Shown piece by piece: positions 4,426 through 11,805 of a stretch of DNA of 12,790 nt. The notes under the pieces are model-generated. The model did no database searches. It saw only the letters and a list, made by a program, of their open reading frames with translations, and was not told where the DNA came from. Source of the stretch: Candidatus Poribacteria bacterium (GTDB taxonomy: Bacteria > Poribacteria > WGA-4E > GCA-2687025); the NCBI GenBank assembly GCA_027625215.1, contig JAQBWJ010000017.1, forward strand, positions 1 to 12,790, written 5' to 3'. Made by a program: the position numbers and the translations under genes. Position 1 is the first letter of the stretch; every line of letters begins with the position of its first letter.

Positions 4426-6921
4426 ATGAAACTCCTCATCCGCGCCCTCATCGCTTTGGCAGCCCTCGCCGTTGTGACCGTTGCCGTGCCCGTCGCCCTC
4501 GTGCTTCTCAACCGGATGCCCGCCTCGCTTGCCAAGTCGGTCCCGTTCGTCAAGACCTATGTCGTTGAAGGCGACGTGCGGATGACCGACGGCGAAACGC
4601 GCCCAGACGACACCGTGCAGGTGACGGTGACGACCTCGCGCGGCAAGAAAGTGTCCACGAAGGCGACCGAAAAGAACGGCTATCATTATACGGCGACGTT
4701 CATGGGCTTCTCGGAACCCCTCCGCGCCGGAGACACGGTACACATCACCGCAACGACCCCGCTCTCCGAGTCGATGACCGAACTGACGCAGGCGGCGGAA
4801 CTCAAAACGGTGTTGATCGCCGACTTCGACCGCAAACTCGCCGAGAAATCGACGGGCAACGACGGGACCGGCGATGAAGTCCTGCGTGATCGCGTCGTGA
4901 AACTGTGGAGCGGTACGCCTCCCGATTCGGTTGACGGGTGGAAAGAGACCCCGCTCGCCGCGATGCAGAACTTCCCCGAACTTCGCATCGACGCGACGGC
5001 GAACATCATCGCCGAGTTTCAACCGATGTCCGCTCCGACGGACGACATCCCCTTCAAAGTCGAACTCCCCGACGTGGCGACCCTCGACGAACTGAACCGC
5101 TTCCCGCTCGGCAACATGGGCGCGGAACTCGCGCGCCAGCCGTTCGAGTGGGACAAGCGCTCCTCTCAAATCCCGTTCCGTTATCGACTCAGCCAGCCGT
5201 CGTTTGTGACGGTGCGGATCGTCACGGAGTCCGGCGTCGAAATTCGCTCGCAAAAACTGGGCGTGCCGACCAACGTCGGGCGCGACGGCGGCGAAGAAAC
5301 ATGGAACTGGGACGGGCGCAACAACGGCGGGCAGTTCGCGGATATCGGCAACTACACCTTTATCGCGCTGGCGGATTCGCTTTCTCTTGGCGATGGAACG
5401 AAAGGCTTCATCGCTGAAATTGCGGGCGAAGGCGGCTCGCGCGTCCGGTACGCCGAGTTCGCCTCGACCCACACGGTCGGCGACTTCCTCGACGCCTACG
5501 GACTGACCGTCGAAGAACGCGCCGCAAAGGTCGGACGTTCGCGCTATCAACTGCGCGAAACGGTCAGCCTCTTTCGAGCAGACCCCAACGGCGCATCGCA
5601 ACGCATCAGCCGCACGTTCAACGGTACGGACACGCTCGCCTCGTTCCTGACCGAGTACGCGCTTGACCTCGATCCCGTGACGCGAGCCGTTCGTCAGTTG
5701 GGTGTCTACAACCTCGTCGCGCGCGGCGTCGAAAAGATATCGGCGCGCGTCGAGTTCGAGCAACTGCGCTCAACCGTCACGGTCGGTTCCCGCGAGGAGT
5801 TCATGGCGCTCCCGCTCTCGCAGTTGGAAGTGATGGACGGCGGCGTCTGGACGCCGTTGGCGCCGCTGCTGCCCTTGCGGATCCGCATCGTGCTGCCGCC
5901 ACCTCCCGAAGCGTCGCTGGAAGACTGGCAACGCGCCGCCGCGTCAACCACGACGTTCTCTCCCGGATCGCAAAACACGCTGACCGACGTGATCGCCCGG
6001 TTGGAGCAAGAGCCGGGCGTGACGGCGACAGTGCGCGGCTCCGTCGAGGACGTGCGCCAATTCGACGCGCGCATCGCCGCTCCCAACGGCGCGAAAGTGA
6101 AGTTTTATCTCGGTCAGGCGGACGAGCCGGGACACATGACCGCGAACATCCGCGCTGCCGGACTCGTGGCGAAACTCGGAACCGACGGCGTGACGCTGCC
6201 AATCGAAGCGAACGGGCAAAACCGCGTCCCGGTGGAGGTCACGCTGATCGGGCTGGACGGCAAGACGATCTCGACGGACACCCTCACCGCATCGGCGTCG
6301 GAGGGCGAGGTGTCGGATCGCGGGCGGATGCGGCTCAACGGAAACCTCTACCGCGCGATCTACACCGTCCCGCTGTCGCCCGACCCGACGACCGTGAAAA
6401 TCCAGGTGTCCTCCAAACAGTTGAACGACCGCCACCGCGCGAAATCGGCGGACGGCGAGGCGGTGCTGTTTCGCGCGTCGCTGGACATCGATCTGATTCC
6501 GACCGACGGGCAACTCGCCGAAACGACCGATCCGGCGACGGGCGCGCCCGTCAATCCCGTTCAAACGCCTCCGACTTCGACAACGCCGACTTCGACGCAG
6601 AATCAGAACGTGGCGTCTCAGCCGACGGCGCAGCAAACGCCTCCAGCGACGAACGGAGCGACGGCGACAACACCGGACGCGGACGCCGCCGCCGAGTCGA
6701 AGAAGATCGCTAAGGTATTTGCGAAAATGCCTCCCGCGACCGTCGCGCCGTTGATTTTGGCGATGTCGCCGGAGCAAGCGAAGGCGGTGCTGTTGAACAT
6801 GCCCGACCGCGCGGCGGCGCTGATCGTCGATGCGGTGTTGTCCGCCGAAGCGGAGGGCGCGGACGATCCGGCGGTCATGCAGCAGCGTAAACAATCGATT
6901 CTGGCTATTTTCAGCAATTAG
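4426..6921 (+). CDS. Large MotE/YlxF-like periplasmic protein with FlgD-type Ig domain
   Basis: This 831-residue protein has an N-terminal membrane anchor (about 4-28), so the rest should be periplasmic. Residues 45-110 look like an Ig/invasin-type beta domain (YVVEGDVRM to GDTVHITATT). Residues 248-315 match the FlgD Ig-like domain (FRYRLSQPSFVTVRIV, then ETWNWDGRNNGGQFADIGNY). Further beta-rich sequence runs to about 690. A Pro/Thr/Gln/Ala linker (695-757) leads to a C-terminal MgtE-N-like domain (KKIAKVFAKMPPATVAPLIL, MSPEQAKAVLLNMPDRAAALI). The anchor plus C-terminal MgtE-N domain is the plan of MotE/YlxF, the protein encoded after fliJ in many bacteria, but those are about 200 residues long. 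It is not a normal FlgD: it has a membrane anchor and lacks the simple 140-230 residue plan. A role in stator or rod/hook placement is likely but inferred from position before motA. Confidence 0.7.
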   Translation: MKLLIRALIALAALAVVTVAVPVALVLLNRMPASLAKSVPFVKTYVVEGDVRMTDGETRPDDTVQVTVTTSRGKKVSTKATEKNGYHYTATFMGFSEPLRAGDTVHITATTPLSESMTELTQAAELKTVLIADFDRKLAEKSTGNDGTGDEVLRDRVVKLWSGTPPDSVDGWKETPLAAMQNFPELRIDATANIIAEFQPMSAPTDDIPFKVELPDVATLDELNRFPLGNMGAELARQPFEWDKRSSQIPFRYRLSQPSFVTVRIVTESGVEIRSQKLGVPTNVGRDGGEETWNWDGRNNGGQFADIGNYTFIALADSLSLGDGTKGFIAEIAGEGGSRVRYAEFASTHTVGDFLDAYGLTVEERAAKVGRSRYQLRETVSLFRADPNGASQRISRTFNGTDTLASFLTEYALDLDPVTRAVRQLGVYNLVARGVEKISARVEFEQLRSTVTVGSREEFMALPLSQLEVMDGGVWTPLAPLLPLRIRIVLPPPPEASLEDWQRAAASTTTFSPGSQNTLTDVIARLEQEPGVTATVRGSVEDVRQFDARIAAPNGAKVKFYLGQADEPGHMTANIRAAGLVAKLGTDGVTLPIEANGQNRVPVEVTLIGLDGKTISTDTLTASASEGEVSDRGRMRLNGNLYRAIYTVPLSPDPTTVKIQVSSKQLNDRHRAKSADGEAVLFRASLDIDLIPTDGQLAETTDPATGAPVNPVQTPPTSTTPTSTQNQNVASQPTAQQTPPATNGATATTPDADAAAESKKIAKVFAKMPPATVAPLILAMSPEQAKAVLLNMPDRAAALIVDAVLSAEAEGADDPAVMQQRKQSILAIFSN

Positions 6922-6980
6922 GCTGGAATAGGACCCCCGTTTCTCGGAACCCCCTAAGTGTTGTCTCGGAAAGGATCACC

Positions 6981-7793
6981 ATGGATATCAGTCTTCCCAT
7001 CGGGCTCGTCCTCGCCGCAGGATCGATTGTCGCAGGGATTATCTTCGCGGGCGTGCCGATCAGCGCGTTCATCGATGTCCCGTCGATTTTGGTGGTGGTA
7101 GGCGGCACGCTCGGCGCTTGCATCATTAACTTCCCGCTCAAAAAAGTGATCGGGGTGATGAAAGTGCTCCCCGTCACGTTGCAGGCGAAAGAGTACGACC
7201 CGGTGCCTGTCGTCAACCAACTGATTGAACTCGCCGACCAGGGCGTTCGTAAAGGTCCCGCCGCGTTGGAACAGATGGCGGCGGACTTGCCCGACCCGTT
7301 CATTCAGCGAGGCGTCACGCTCGTCGCCGCGCAGTTGTCGGACGAACAGATCCGATACGCGATGGAGACCGAGCTCGACTTCGTTGAAGAGCGTCACGGC
7401 GAAGGCGTCGCGGTGATTGACGCTTTTGCGGCGTTCGCTCCGGCGTTCGGACTGTTGGTGACGCTCATCGGCTTGGTCGCCATGCTGCAAGCGTTGGCGG
7501 CGTCAGGGGGCGGCGGTGTCGCAGGGGTCGCCACCGGGATGGCGGTCGCGTTGATTACGACGTTCTACGGCGCGTTCCTGCAAAACATCTTCGGGATTCC
7601 GATTGCCGGGAAACTGAAAACGGTGAACGCGGCGGAATCGGCGTACAAACGGCTCGTGATCGAGGGTGTACTGATGGTGTCGCAGGGCATCCGCGAGAGC
7701 CTGCCGCCGAAAGCGCTCGCAGACCGCATCAGCCAATACCTGTCGCCCGGACGACGCGAAGAAATCGCCGCCGGTGGCGGAGCCGCCGCATAA
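6981..7793 (+). CDS. motA: Flagellar motor stator protein MotA
   Basis: MotA forms the ion-conducting stator with MotB and pushes on the rotor protein FliG. The protein has 270 residues, a normal length. Membrane helices lie near 4-25, 30-52, 144-170 and 176-205. The cytoplasmic loop has QGVRKGPAALEQ, giving R90 and E97, which correspond to the functional Arg/Glu pair of MotA (R90, E98 in E. coli). The helix 3 and helix 4 prolines are P154 in FAPAFGLLVTLIGLV and P207 in FGIPIAGKL. The ATG at 6981 follows GGAAAGGA (6968-6975). It lies 59 bases after the MotE-like gene and 27 before motB, in one transcription unit. The C-terminus is alanine/glycine rich. Confidence 0.95.
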   Translation: MDISLPIGLVLAAGSIVAGIIFAGVPISAFIDVPSILVVVGGTLGACIINFPLKKVIGVMKVLPVTLQAKEYDPVPVVNQLIELADQGVRKGPAALEQMAADLPDPFIQRGVTLVAAQLSDEQIRYAMETELDFVEERHGEGVAVIDAFAAFAPAFGLLVTLIGLVAMLQALAASGGGGVAGVATGMAVALITTFYGAFLQNIFGIPIAGKLKTVNAAESAYKRLVIEGVLMVSQGIRESLPPKALADRISQYLSPGRREEIAAGGGAAA

Positions 7794-7820
7794 TTTGCGG
7801 GGAAATCGGAGGCTAGGGCG

Positions 7821-8705
7821 ATGGCGAAACAGAAAAAACAAGCCCCTCCGGGGCCCAAGCCGGGAGAACTGCCCGTCACCTTTACCGACATGGTGACGCT
7901 CCTGCTGACGTTCTTCGTGTTCCTCATGACGATGGCGAACTTCGACGAACAGAAGTTACAGGACTTCTTCCAAGCGGCGGGCGGCAACTTCGGGATCGGC
8001 GGCTCGTCCGGCGCGGGCGTGCTGCTCGGCGGGAACGCGATCACCAGCGAACAGGCGAACCTGTCCGCAGGACCCGACGTGGAAAGCACGAACGCCAGCG
8101 AGAACTTCCGCTCCGGCGCGGACACGCCCGGCACCGGCGACGTGCCGACCGTCACCCAGTCGGACAAGCAGAAGAGCGATCAGGTTCAGGTGAACCAGCA
8201 AGATATCCAGCAGTTCAAAGCGGTCTCCGAGCAGTTGCAGACGGAAGACGGGCTGCAGTCGGAGATGACGACGCAGGGACTGAAGATCACGCTGGAACAG
8301 TCGTTCTCGCAGTTCGGCTCCGGTAGCGCGGCGTTGCCGCCGTCGGCAGTCCCCGCATTGCGGGAGATGATCTCGACAAACCTGAAGCCGCTGATCGATC
8401 AAGGCTTTGAGATCGTCGTGACGGGGCATACGGACGACATCCCGCTCGGTTCGGGCAGCAGTGCCCGGTTCACCGATAACCGAGGGCTGGCGACCGAACG
8501 CGCGAACAACGTCCTTCGCGTGTTCGAGAGCATGGGCGTTCCACCCGCGCAAATCTCGGCGGCGGGGTACGGTCCCCACAAACCGATTGCCGACAATTCG
8601 ACTCAAAGCGGCAGAGAACAGAATCGACGGATCGAAATCCTGGTGAAGTACAAGGAGTTCTCGGAACCGGACTATCAGACGCCTCCTGCGGCTCCGGCTC
8701 CGTAA
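7821..8705 (+). CDS. motB: Flagellar motor stator protein MotB (OmpA-like C-terminus)
   Basis: MotB is the stator partner that anchors MotA to peptidoglycan. It has 294 residues. A short basic N-terminus precedes the single helix TFTDMVTLLLTFFVFLMTMA, with the essential ion-binding aspartate at D23. A long Gly/Ser/Gln-rich linker (about 55-130) holds the plug and spacer region. The OmpA-like domain (about 150-277) has TGHTDDIPLG (201-210), LATERANNVL (223-232) and a closing NRRIEI (268-273), which bind the peptide stem of peptidoglycan. The ion (proton or sodium) cannot be read reliably; the lack of a clear PomB-like signature mildly favours protons. GGAGG at 7808-7812 precedes the ATG. A strong terminator follows the gene. 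Confidence 0.95.
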   Translation: MAKQKKQAPPGPKPGELPVTFTDMVTLLLTFFVFLMTMANFDEQKLQDFFQAAGGNFGIGGSSGAGVLLGGNAITSEQANLSAGPDVESTNASENFRSGADTPGTGDVPTVTQSDKQKSDQVQVNQQDIQQFKAVSEQLQTEDGLQSEMTTQGLKITLEQSFSQFGSGSAALPPSAVPALREMISTNLKPLIDQGFEIVVTGHTDDIPLGSGSSARFTDNRGLATERANNVLRVFESMGVPPAQISAAGYGPHKPIADNSTQSGREQNRRIEILVKYKEFSEPDYQTPPAAPAP

Positions 8706-8719
8706 CTTATCAAACGTTC

Positions 8720-8773
8720 CGAACGCTCGATGGCGCGGTATTTCACGCTAAGTCGAGCGTTCGTGTGTTTTTT
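8720..8773 (+). terminator. Intrinsic terminator after motB
   Basis: CGAACGCTCGA (8720-8730) pairs perfectly with TCGAGCGTTCG (8753-8763). The inner pair GCG/CGC (8733-8735 with 8746-8748) adds to the stem. TTTTTT at 8768-8773 follows after four bases. It separates motB from the fliM-fliN-fliO block. Confidence 0.85.
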
Positions 8774-8839
8774 CACAGAGCGCGCGGGAAAACGCTCTTT
8801 ATTCGTGGGCGACTTTCGCATACAATCGCACCGATGCTG

Positions 8840-8848
8840 TGCTATACT
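8840..8848 (+). promoter_or_regulatory. Candidate extended -10 promoter for fliM-fliN-fliO
   Basis: TGCTATACT is an extended -10 element (TGN plus five of six matches to TATAAT). The -35 position at 17 bases (ATACAA) is poor, as is normal for extended -10 promoters. The leader to fliM would be about 95 bases and includes a small hairpin (CGGTC/GACCG, 8855-8868). Confidence 0.45.
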
Positions 8849-8902
8849 CCCTTTCGGTCTTGCGACCGGTACTGGGAAAATACTCCATACGCCGATTCCG
8901 TT

Positions 8903-8957
8903 CGATGATGAAGCGTCATCGGGCATCGCGTGAGCAAGGATACCGCCCTCGATGATG
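8903..8957 (+). promoter_or_regulatory. Mutually exclusive hairpins over the fliM start codon
   Basis: CGATGATG occurs twice, at 8903-8910 and at 8950-8957, where it contains the fliM start. The element CGTCATCGGG (8914-8923) can pair with the first copy (8 pairs, 3-base loop) or with 8948-8957 (10 pairs including two G-T). In the second form the start codon is in the stem and AAGGA (8936-8940) is in the loop. This could be a translational switch; it is a reading of the sequence only. Confidence 0.35.
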
Positions 8958-9848
8958 TTCGCAGAGCGCGACAATCCCAACGGCAACCAAAGCGGCTCGA
9001 ACGTGCGTTCCACCGCCGTCGTTTGCCACTCGTACTCCCGCGCCCTGATCGAGTCGCGTTTGTCGTCTCGATTGAAGATACCGGTGCGCGTTGAAACGAG
9101 CGAACTGGAATTCGGCTCGTTCGAGGACTTCACCTCGCGGATCGACAGCCCCAGCAGCATCTGCGCCTACCTCTTGGGCGGACGCCATCGCGCGGCGGTC
9201 GAGATCAACCAAAGCCTCGCGTTTTCGATGGTCGATCTGATGATGGGCGGGAAGGGATACCCTCCCGTTGAAACGCGCCCGCTCAGTCCGTTGGAGCAGA
9301 GCCTGCTCGGAGGCGTCTTCGAGTCGTTGGCGACCGATTTCGGGAAGTCGTGGCAGCAATTGCTCCCGTTCGAGTGGTCGCGCGGTCAGGAAGTGCAGTT
9401 CACGTACTCGTTGGACGGCTTCAACCCGCATGAAAAGATGGTCTTAGCCCGCTTCGACATCGGGATCGCGGAACTCGCTCAGGGAGCGATTTCGATGGCG
9501 TTACCCGTCGGAGCGCTTCGTCCGCAGCAGCACGCGGCGCGTCCGCCCGATCCGAGAGACGAGGATATCGCGGAATACCCGCTGGCAAGCGTGCTGCCGA
9601 TCTCGGTCGAGGTCGTGTTGCCGCCGACGGAGTTGACGGTCGAACAGTTGTTGGAGATCAACGAGGGCGACGTGCTGGAGTTCGGAGACTGGGAGGTCGC
9701 GCCCGACGCCGACCAGAGCATCGAAGTGATCGTCTGCGTCGAGGGTCGCGCCCGACTTCGAGGCAAACTCGGCGTGATGAACGCGAAGAAGACGGTCGAG
9801 ATCACGGCGGAACTCGCTCCGAACGAACTGCCCGATCTGTACTCGTGA
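8952..9848 (+). CDS. fliM: Flagellar motor switch protein FliM lacking the CheY-binding N-terminus
   Basis: FliM forms the switch ring below the basal body, binding FliG and FliN. This copy has 298 residues against about 330. The middle domain is recognisable: AVEINQSLAFSMVDLMMGGK (GGKG at 99-102), TRPLSPLEQSLLGGVFESL, then W134. The SpoA domain is at about 214-285 (LPISVEVVLPPTELTVEQLL, VEGRARLRGKLG). The usual first residues, of the LSQ-EIDALL type that bind phosphorylated CheY, are missing. An in-frame TGA at 8931 prevents any upstream extension, so this is not a start-site error. AAGGA at 8936-8940 precedes ATGATG by 11 bases. fliN follows 84 bases after the stop, and the C-terminus of both proteins is intact, so the gene looks functional. 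Confidence 0.88.
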   Translation: MMFAERDNPNGNQSGSNVRSTAVVCHSYSRALIESRLSSRLKIPVRVETSELEFGSFEDFTSRIDSPSSICAYLLGGRHRAAVEINQSLAFSMVDLMMGGKGYPPVETRPLSPLEQSLLGGVFESLATDFGKSWQQLLPFEWSRGQEVQFTYSLDGFNPHEKMVLARFDIGIAELAQGAISMALPVGALRPQQHAARPPDPRDEDIAEYPLASVLPISVEVVLPPTELTVEQLLEINEGDVLEFGDWEVAPDADQSIEVIVCVEGRARLRGKLGVMNAKKTVEITAELAPNELPDLYS

Positions 9849-9863
9849 AACCCCCCGGATAGT

Positions 9864-9882
9864 CGCGGGATAAGTCCCCGCG
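9864..9882 (+). other. Small hairpin between fliM and fliN
   Basis: CGCGGG (9864-9869) pairs with CCCGCG (9877-9882) around a 7-base loop. A second small stem CGTTT/AAACG (9887-9899) follows. Neither has a terminator-like T-run directly after it, so they probably fold in an intact fliM-fliN message. Confidence 0.35.
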
Positions 9883-9932
9883 CGGTCGTTTAGAAAACGC
9901 GAGCAGTTTTGTTACAAGGGATGGTCGGAGAT

Positions 9933-10313
9933 ATGGAAGAGAACTTGACGCCTGACGAAGAGACGGAAGACGACGGGCAGGGCGGCTTCGAGCGCGGCGG
10001 CTTCGAGAATGCGTTCGGCGGCGATGATTCCGAACCGGGCGGTTCCGGCAACGCGAACATCGACATGCTGCTCGACATTCCGCTGTCCATCCACGTCCGC
10101 TTGGGCGAAACGAAGATGGCGCTGCGCGACGTGCTGAAACTGGCTCCCGGCGAAATCATCCGACTGAACCGAAGCGAGGGCGACGGGGTCGAACTGTACG
10201 TCAACGGACGCATGATTGCGACCGGGCAGATCATTCAGACGCCCGAAGGCAACATCGGCGTCGAGATCGGCTCCATCGTCACGCGAGCGGAACGATTGCG
10301 GAGCGTCAAGTAA
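9933..10313 (+). CDS. fliN: Flagellar motor switch protein FliN
   Basis: FliN is the lower C-ring protein, a SpoA-domain subunit that works with FliM. From the ATG at 9933 it has 126 residues. The first 43 are acidic and glycine rich with a GGFE repeat (GGFERGGFE). Residues 44-122 are the SpoA domain: MLLDIPLSIHVRLGETKM, ALRDVLKLAPGEIIRLN, VELYVNGRMIATGQI and IVTRAERL all follow the FliN pattern. Start choice is uncertain. TTG at 9909 and ATG at 9921 are in frame; 9933 is preferred because AAGGG (9916-9920) is 12 bases upstream and the 9921 option would leave no spacing. There is no FliY-type CheC phosphatase domain, so this is FliN rather than FliY. fliO starts two bases after its stop. Confidence 0.92.
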   Translation: MEENLTPDEETEDDGQGGFERGGFENAFGGDDSEPGGSGNANIDMLLDIPLSIHVRLGETKMALRDVLKLAPGEIIRLNRSEGDGVELYVNGRMIATGQIIQTPEGNIGVEIGSIVTRAERLRSVK

Positions 10314-10315
10314 CC

Positions 10316-10876
10316 GTGTCGCGCAAGGCGATGCGGGTTCTTGGAACGTTTTCGATTGCCGTTGCGCTGATCGTCTGTTCGCTCGTCTCCCCCGCCCACG
10401 CGCAGGGCGAGGACGACGAGACGCCTACCAGTCAGGAAACGACCGGCGCCACCCCCGGATTTCTGCAACACGAAACCACCACCGTCGGCTCGGTCGATGA
10501 CACCGTTAGCATGACCCAAGCGGTCATCAACGTCGCCATCGCGTTGGCGGTCGTCTTGGGGTTGATCCTGCTGCTGGCGTACGTGATGAAGCGGATTTCG
10601 CACCGTCTTCGCACGACGGGCGGCGGCTCGATCAAGGTGCTCGCGCAGATTCCTCTTGGACCCACTCAGTTTTTGAGCGTTGTCGAGATTGCGGGGGAAG
10701 TCCTCGTGTTAGGCGTGACGGAGCACAGCGTCACCGCGCTCTCCGAGATCGAAGACCCGGCGGCGATCACCCGCCTCCGCGAGCAACCTTCGCCGCAGAT
10801 CGGCGGCGGCATGTTGGGGGGCGTCACCTCGTTCCGCCAACTGCTTGGCAAGGCGCAACGCGGCGACACGAACTAA
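10316..10876 (+). CDS. fliO: Flagellar biosynthesis protein FliO
   Basis: FliO helps assemble the FliP/FliQ/FliR export gate in the inner membrane. This 186-residue protein has a Sec signal peptide (1-29, cut near AHA/QG), an acidic Thr-rich periplasmic stretch, one membrane helix (about 69-91, followed by KRISHRLR), and the cytoplasmic FliO domain: IKVLAQIPLGPTQFLSVVEI, then VLVLGVTEHSVTALSEI. A cleaved signal plus a single helix is a known FliO variant. The GTG start at 10316 lies two bases after the fliN stop, with GGAG at 10300-10303 inside fliN. An ATG at 10331 is too close to any ribosome site. The fliP gene, normally next, is absent; an opposing gene follows after 31 bases. Confidence 0.87.
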   Translation: MSRKAMRVLGTFSIAVALIVCSLVSPAHAQGEDDETPTSQETTGATPGFLQHETTTVGSVDDTVSMTQAVINVAIALAVVLGLILLLAYVMKRISHRLRTTGGGSIKVLAQIPLGPTQFLSVVEIAGEVLVLGVTEHSVTALSEIEDPAAITRLREQPSPQIGGGMLGGVTSFRQLLGKAQRGDTN

Positions 10877-10907
10877 CACCAGCCGGGCATTTCGCCACCC
10901 CACCGGA

Positions 10908-11789
10908 TCACTCATCTTTGGGAACGACCCACGTCTTCTTGCCGTCCGAATCGAGGATCGGCAGCCGCCCGCCGTGATGCACGCCGGGTCCGTAGAGCAC
11001 GGCTTGCTGTTCGGGGGTGAGTTCGTTCGTCCAGTCGCCGTACCGTTCCTGCGGGGTGAAGTACTTGCCGACCGCGCGCGCCGCGCCGCGCGACGCATAT
11101 TTGTACAGCACGGAACGACGGTCGTGATCCGCCGTCCAGGGGAGCGTGCCGTGCGTCGCCGTCTCCGCGAAGAACAACAAGTCGCCCGCCTTCATCGGGA
11201 CTTGCTCCACGACGCCGAGATCGTCTTCCAGTATGCGGACTTCGCGCGGGGTCGGCTCGCTCAACTTGTGGCTGCCCGGCACGATGGCGAATCCGCCGTC
11301 GCCCGCGTTGCAGTCCGCCAGTTGCCACGCGACCGTAATGCCCCGACAGAAAATCCGCCCGTTCTGCTGGTGATACAACACCGACTGCTCGAACGGCTCG
11401 CCCTGCCCGTGCAGCGTGTGACCCTCCGCGCCCTTCTTCGCGCTGATGAGCAGCGGACCGTGATCCAACCGAAACCCGCGTCCGCTGAACTCGTTCAGCC
11501 GCGACACAACAACGGGGTGCGCGAGCATCTTGCGGAAGGGGATGCGGTACTCCGGCTCCCAACCGAGCATCCCCGTCAGTTCGATGCGGCTGGAATCGCC
11601 GCTCAATGCTTGCGCCCCGCGCGACAACGACCCGACCGCGAGGTTCCGCGCGAGCGACATCTTCGCGTCCAGCGCGGCGTTCGCCTCGTCGATCTCCTGT
11701 GGCGACAACGCGCCCGGCACGACGAGATAGCCGCGCAGATCGAAAAAGTACTTTTCTTCGTCCGACACGCGATGCAGTTCGTAACTCAT
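10908..11789 (-). CDS. PhyH-family (phytanoyl-CoA dioxygenase-like) oxygenase, downstream copy
   Basis: This is a 293-residue probable Fe(II)/2-oxoglutarate oxygenase of the PhyH superfamily. The cupin core is seen in ITVAWQLADCNAGDGGFAIV, followed by PGSHK (171-175), then AGDLLFFAETATHGTLPW with the distal metal His at H213, and RRSVLYKY, where R225 fits the 2-oxoglutarate-binding Arg. The first metal motif H-x-D is not plain; H127 in TLHGQGEP is the best candidate for the first ligand, and the acidic ligand is unclear. The substrate is unknown. It starts at an ATG with AGGGAGG nine bases upstream (complement of 11799-11805), a site that overlaps the stop codon of the upstream paralogue. It converges on fliO with only 31 bases between, so it is not part of the flagellar unit. 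Confidence 0.85.
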   Translation of the reverse strand: MSYELHRVSDEEKYFFDLRGYLVVPGALSPQEIDEANAALDAKMSLARNLAVGSLSRGAQALSGDSSRIELTGMLGWEPEYRIPFRKMLAHPVVVSRLNEFSGRGFRLDHGPLLISAKKGAEGHTLHGQGEPFEQSVLYHQQNGRIFCRGITVAWQLADCNAGDGGFAIVPGSHKLSEPTPREVRILEDDLGVVEQVPMKAGDLLFFAETATHGTLPWTADHDRRSVLYKYASRGAARAVGKYFTPQERYGDWTNELTPEQQAVLYGPGVHHGGRLPILDSDGKKTWVVPKDE

Positions 11790-11798
11790 TCGCCAAAA

Positions 11799-11805
11799 CC
11801 TCCCT
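11799..11805 (-). promoter_or_regulatory. Ribosome binding site overlapping the upstream stop codon
   Basis: AGGGAGG on the minus strand lies nine bases before the ATG at 11789 and overlaps the TAG (11806-11804) of the upstream PhyH gene. This predicts translational coupling of the two paralogues. Confidence 0.7.

Noticed and set aside
3895..5763. Very long minus-strand open frame opposite fliJ and the MotE-like gene
   Set aside because: It is rich in Arg, His, Val and Asp with no domain pattern, as expected of an antisense frame in GC-rich coding DNA. The plus strand holds recognisable domains with coupled starts.
5944..6894. Minus-strand open frame of about 316 codons inside the MotE-like gene
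   Set aside because: It is extremely Arg-rich low-complexity translation without any fold signature, and is antisense to a supported gene.
4426..6921. Calling the 831-residue protein FlgD (hook cap scaffold)
   Set aside because: Only about 70 residues resemble the FlgD Ig domain. The membrane anchor and C-terminal MgtE-N-like domain do not fit an exported hook-cap protein.
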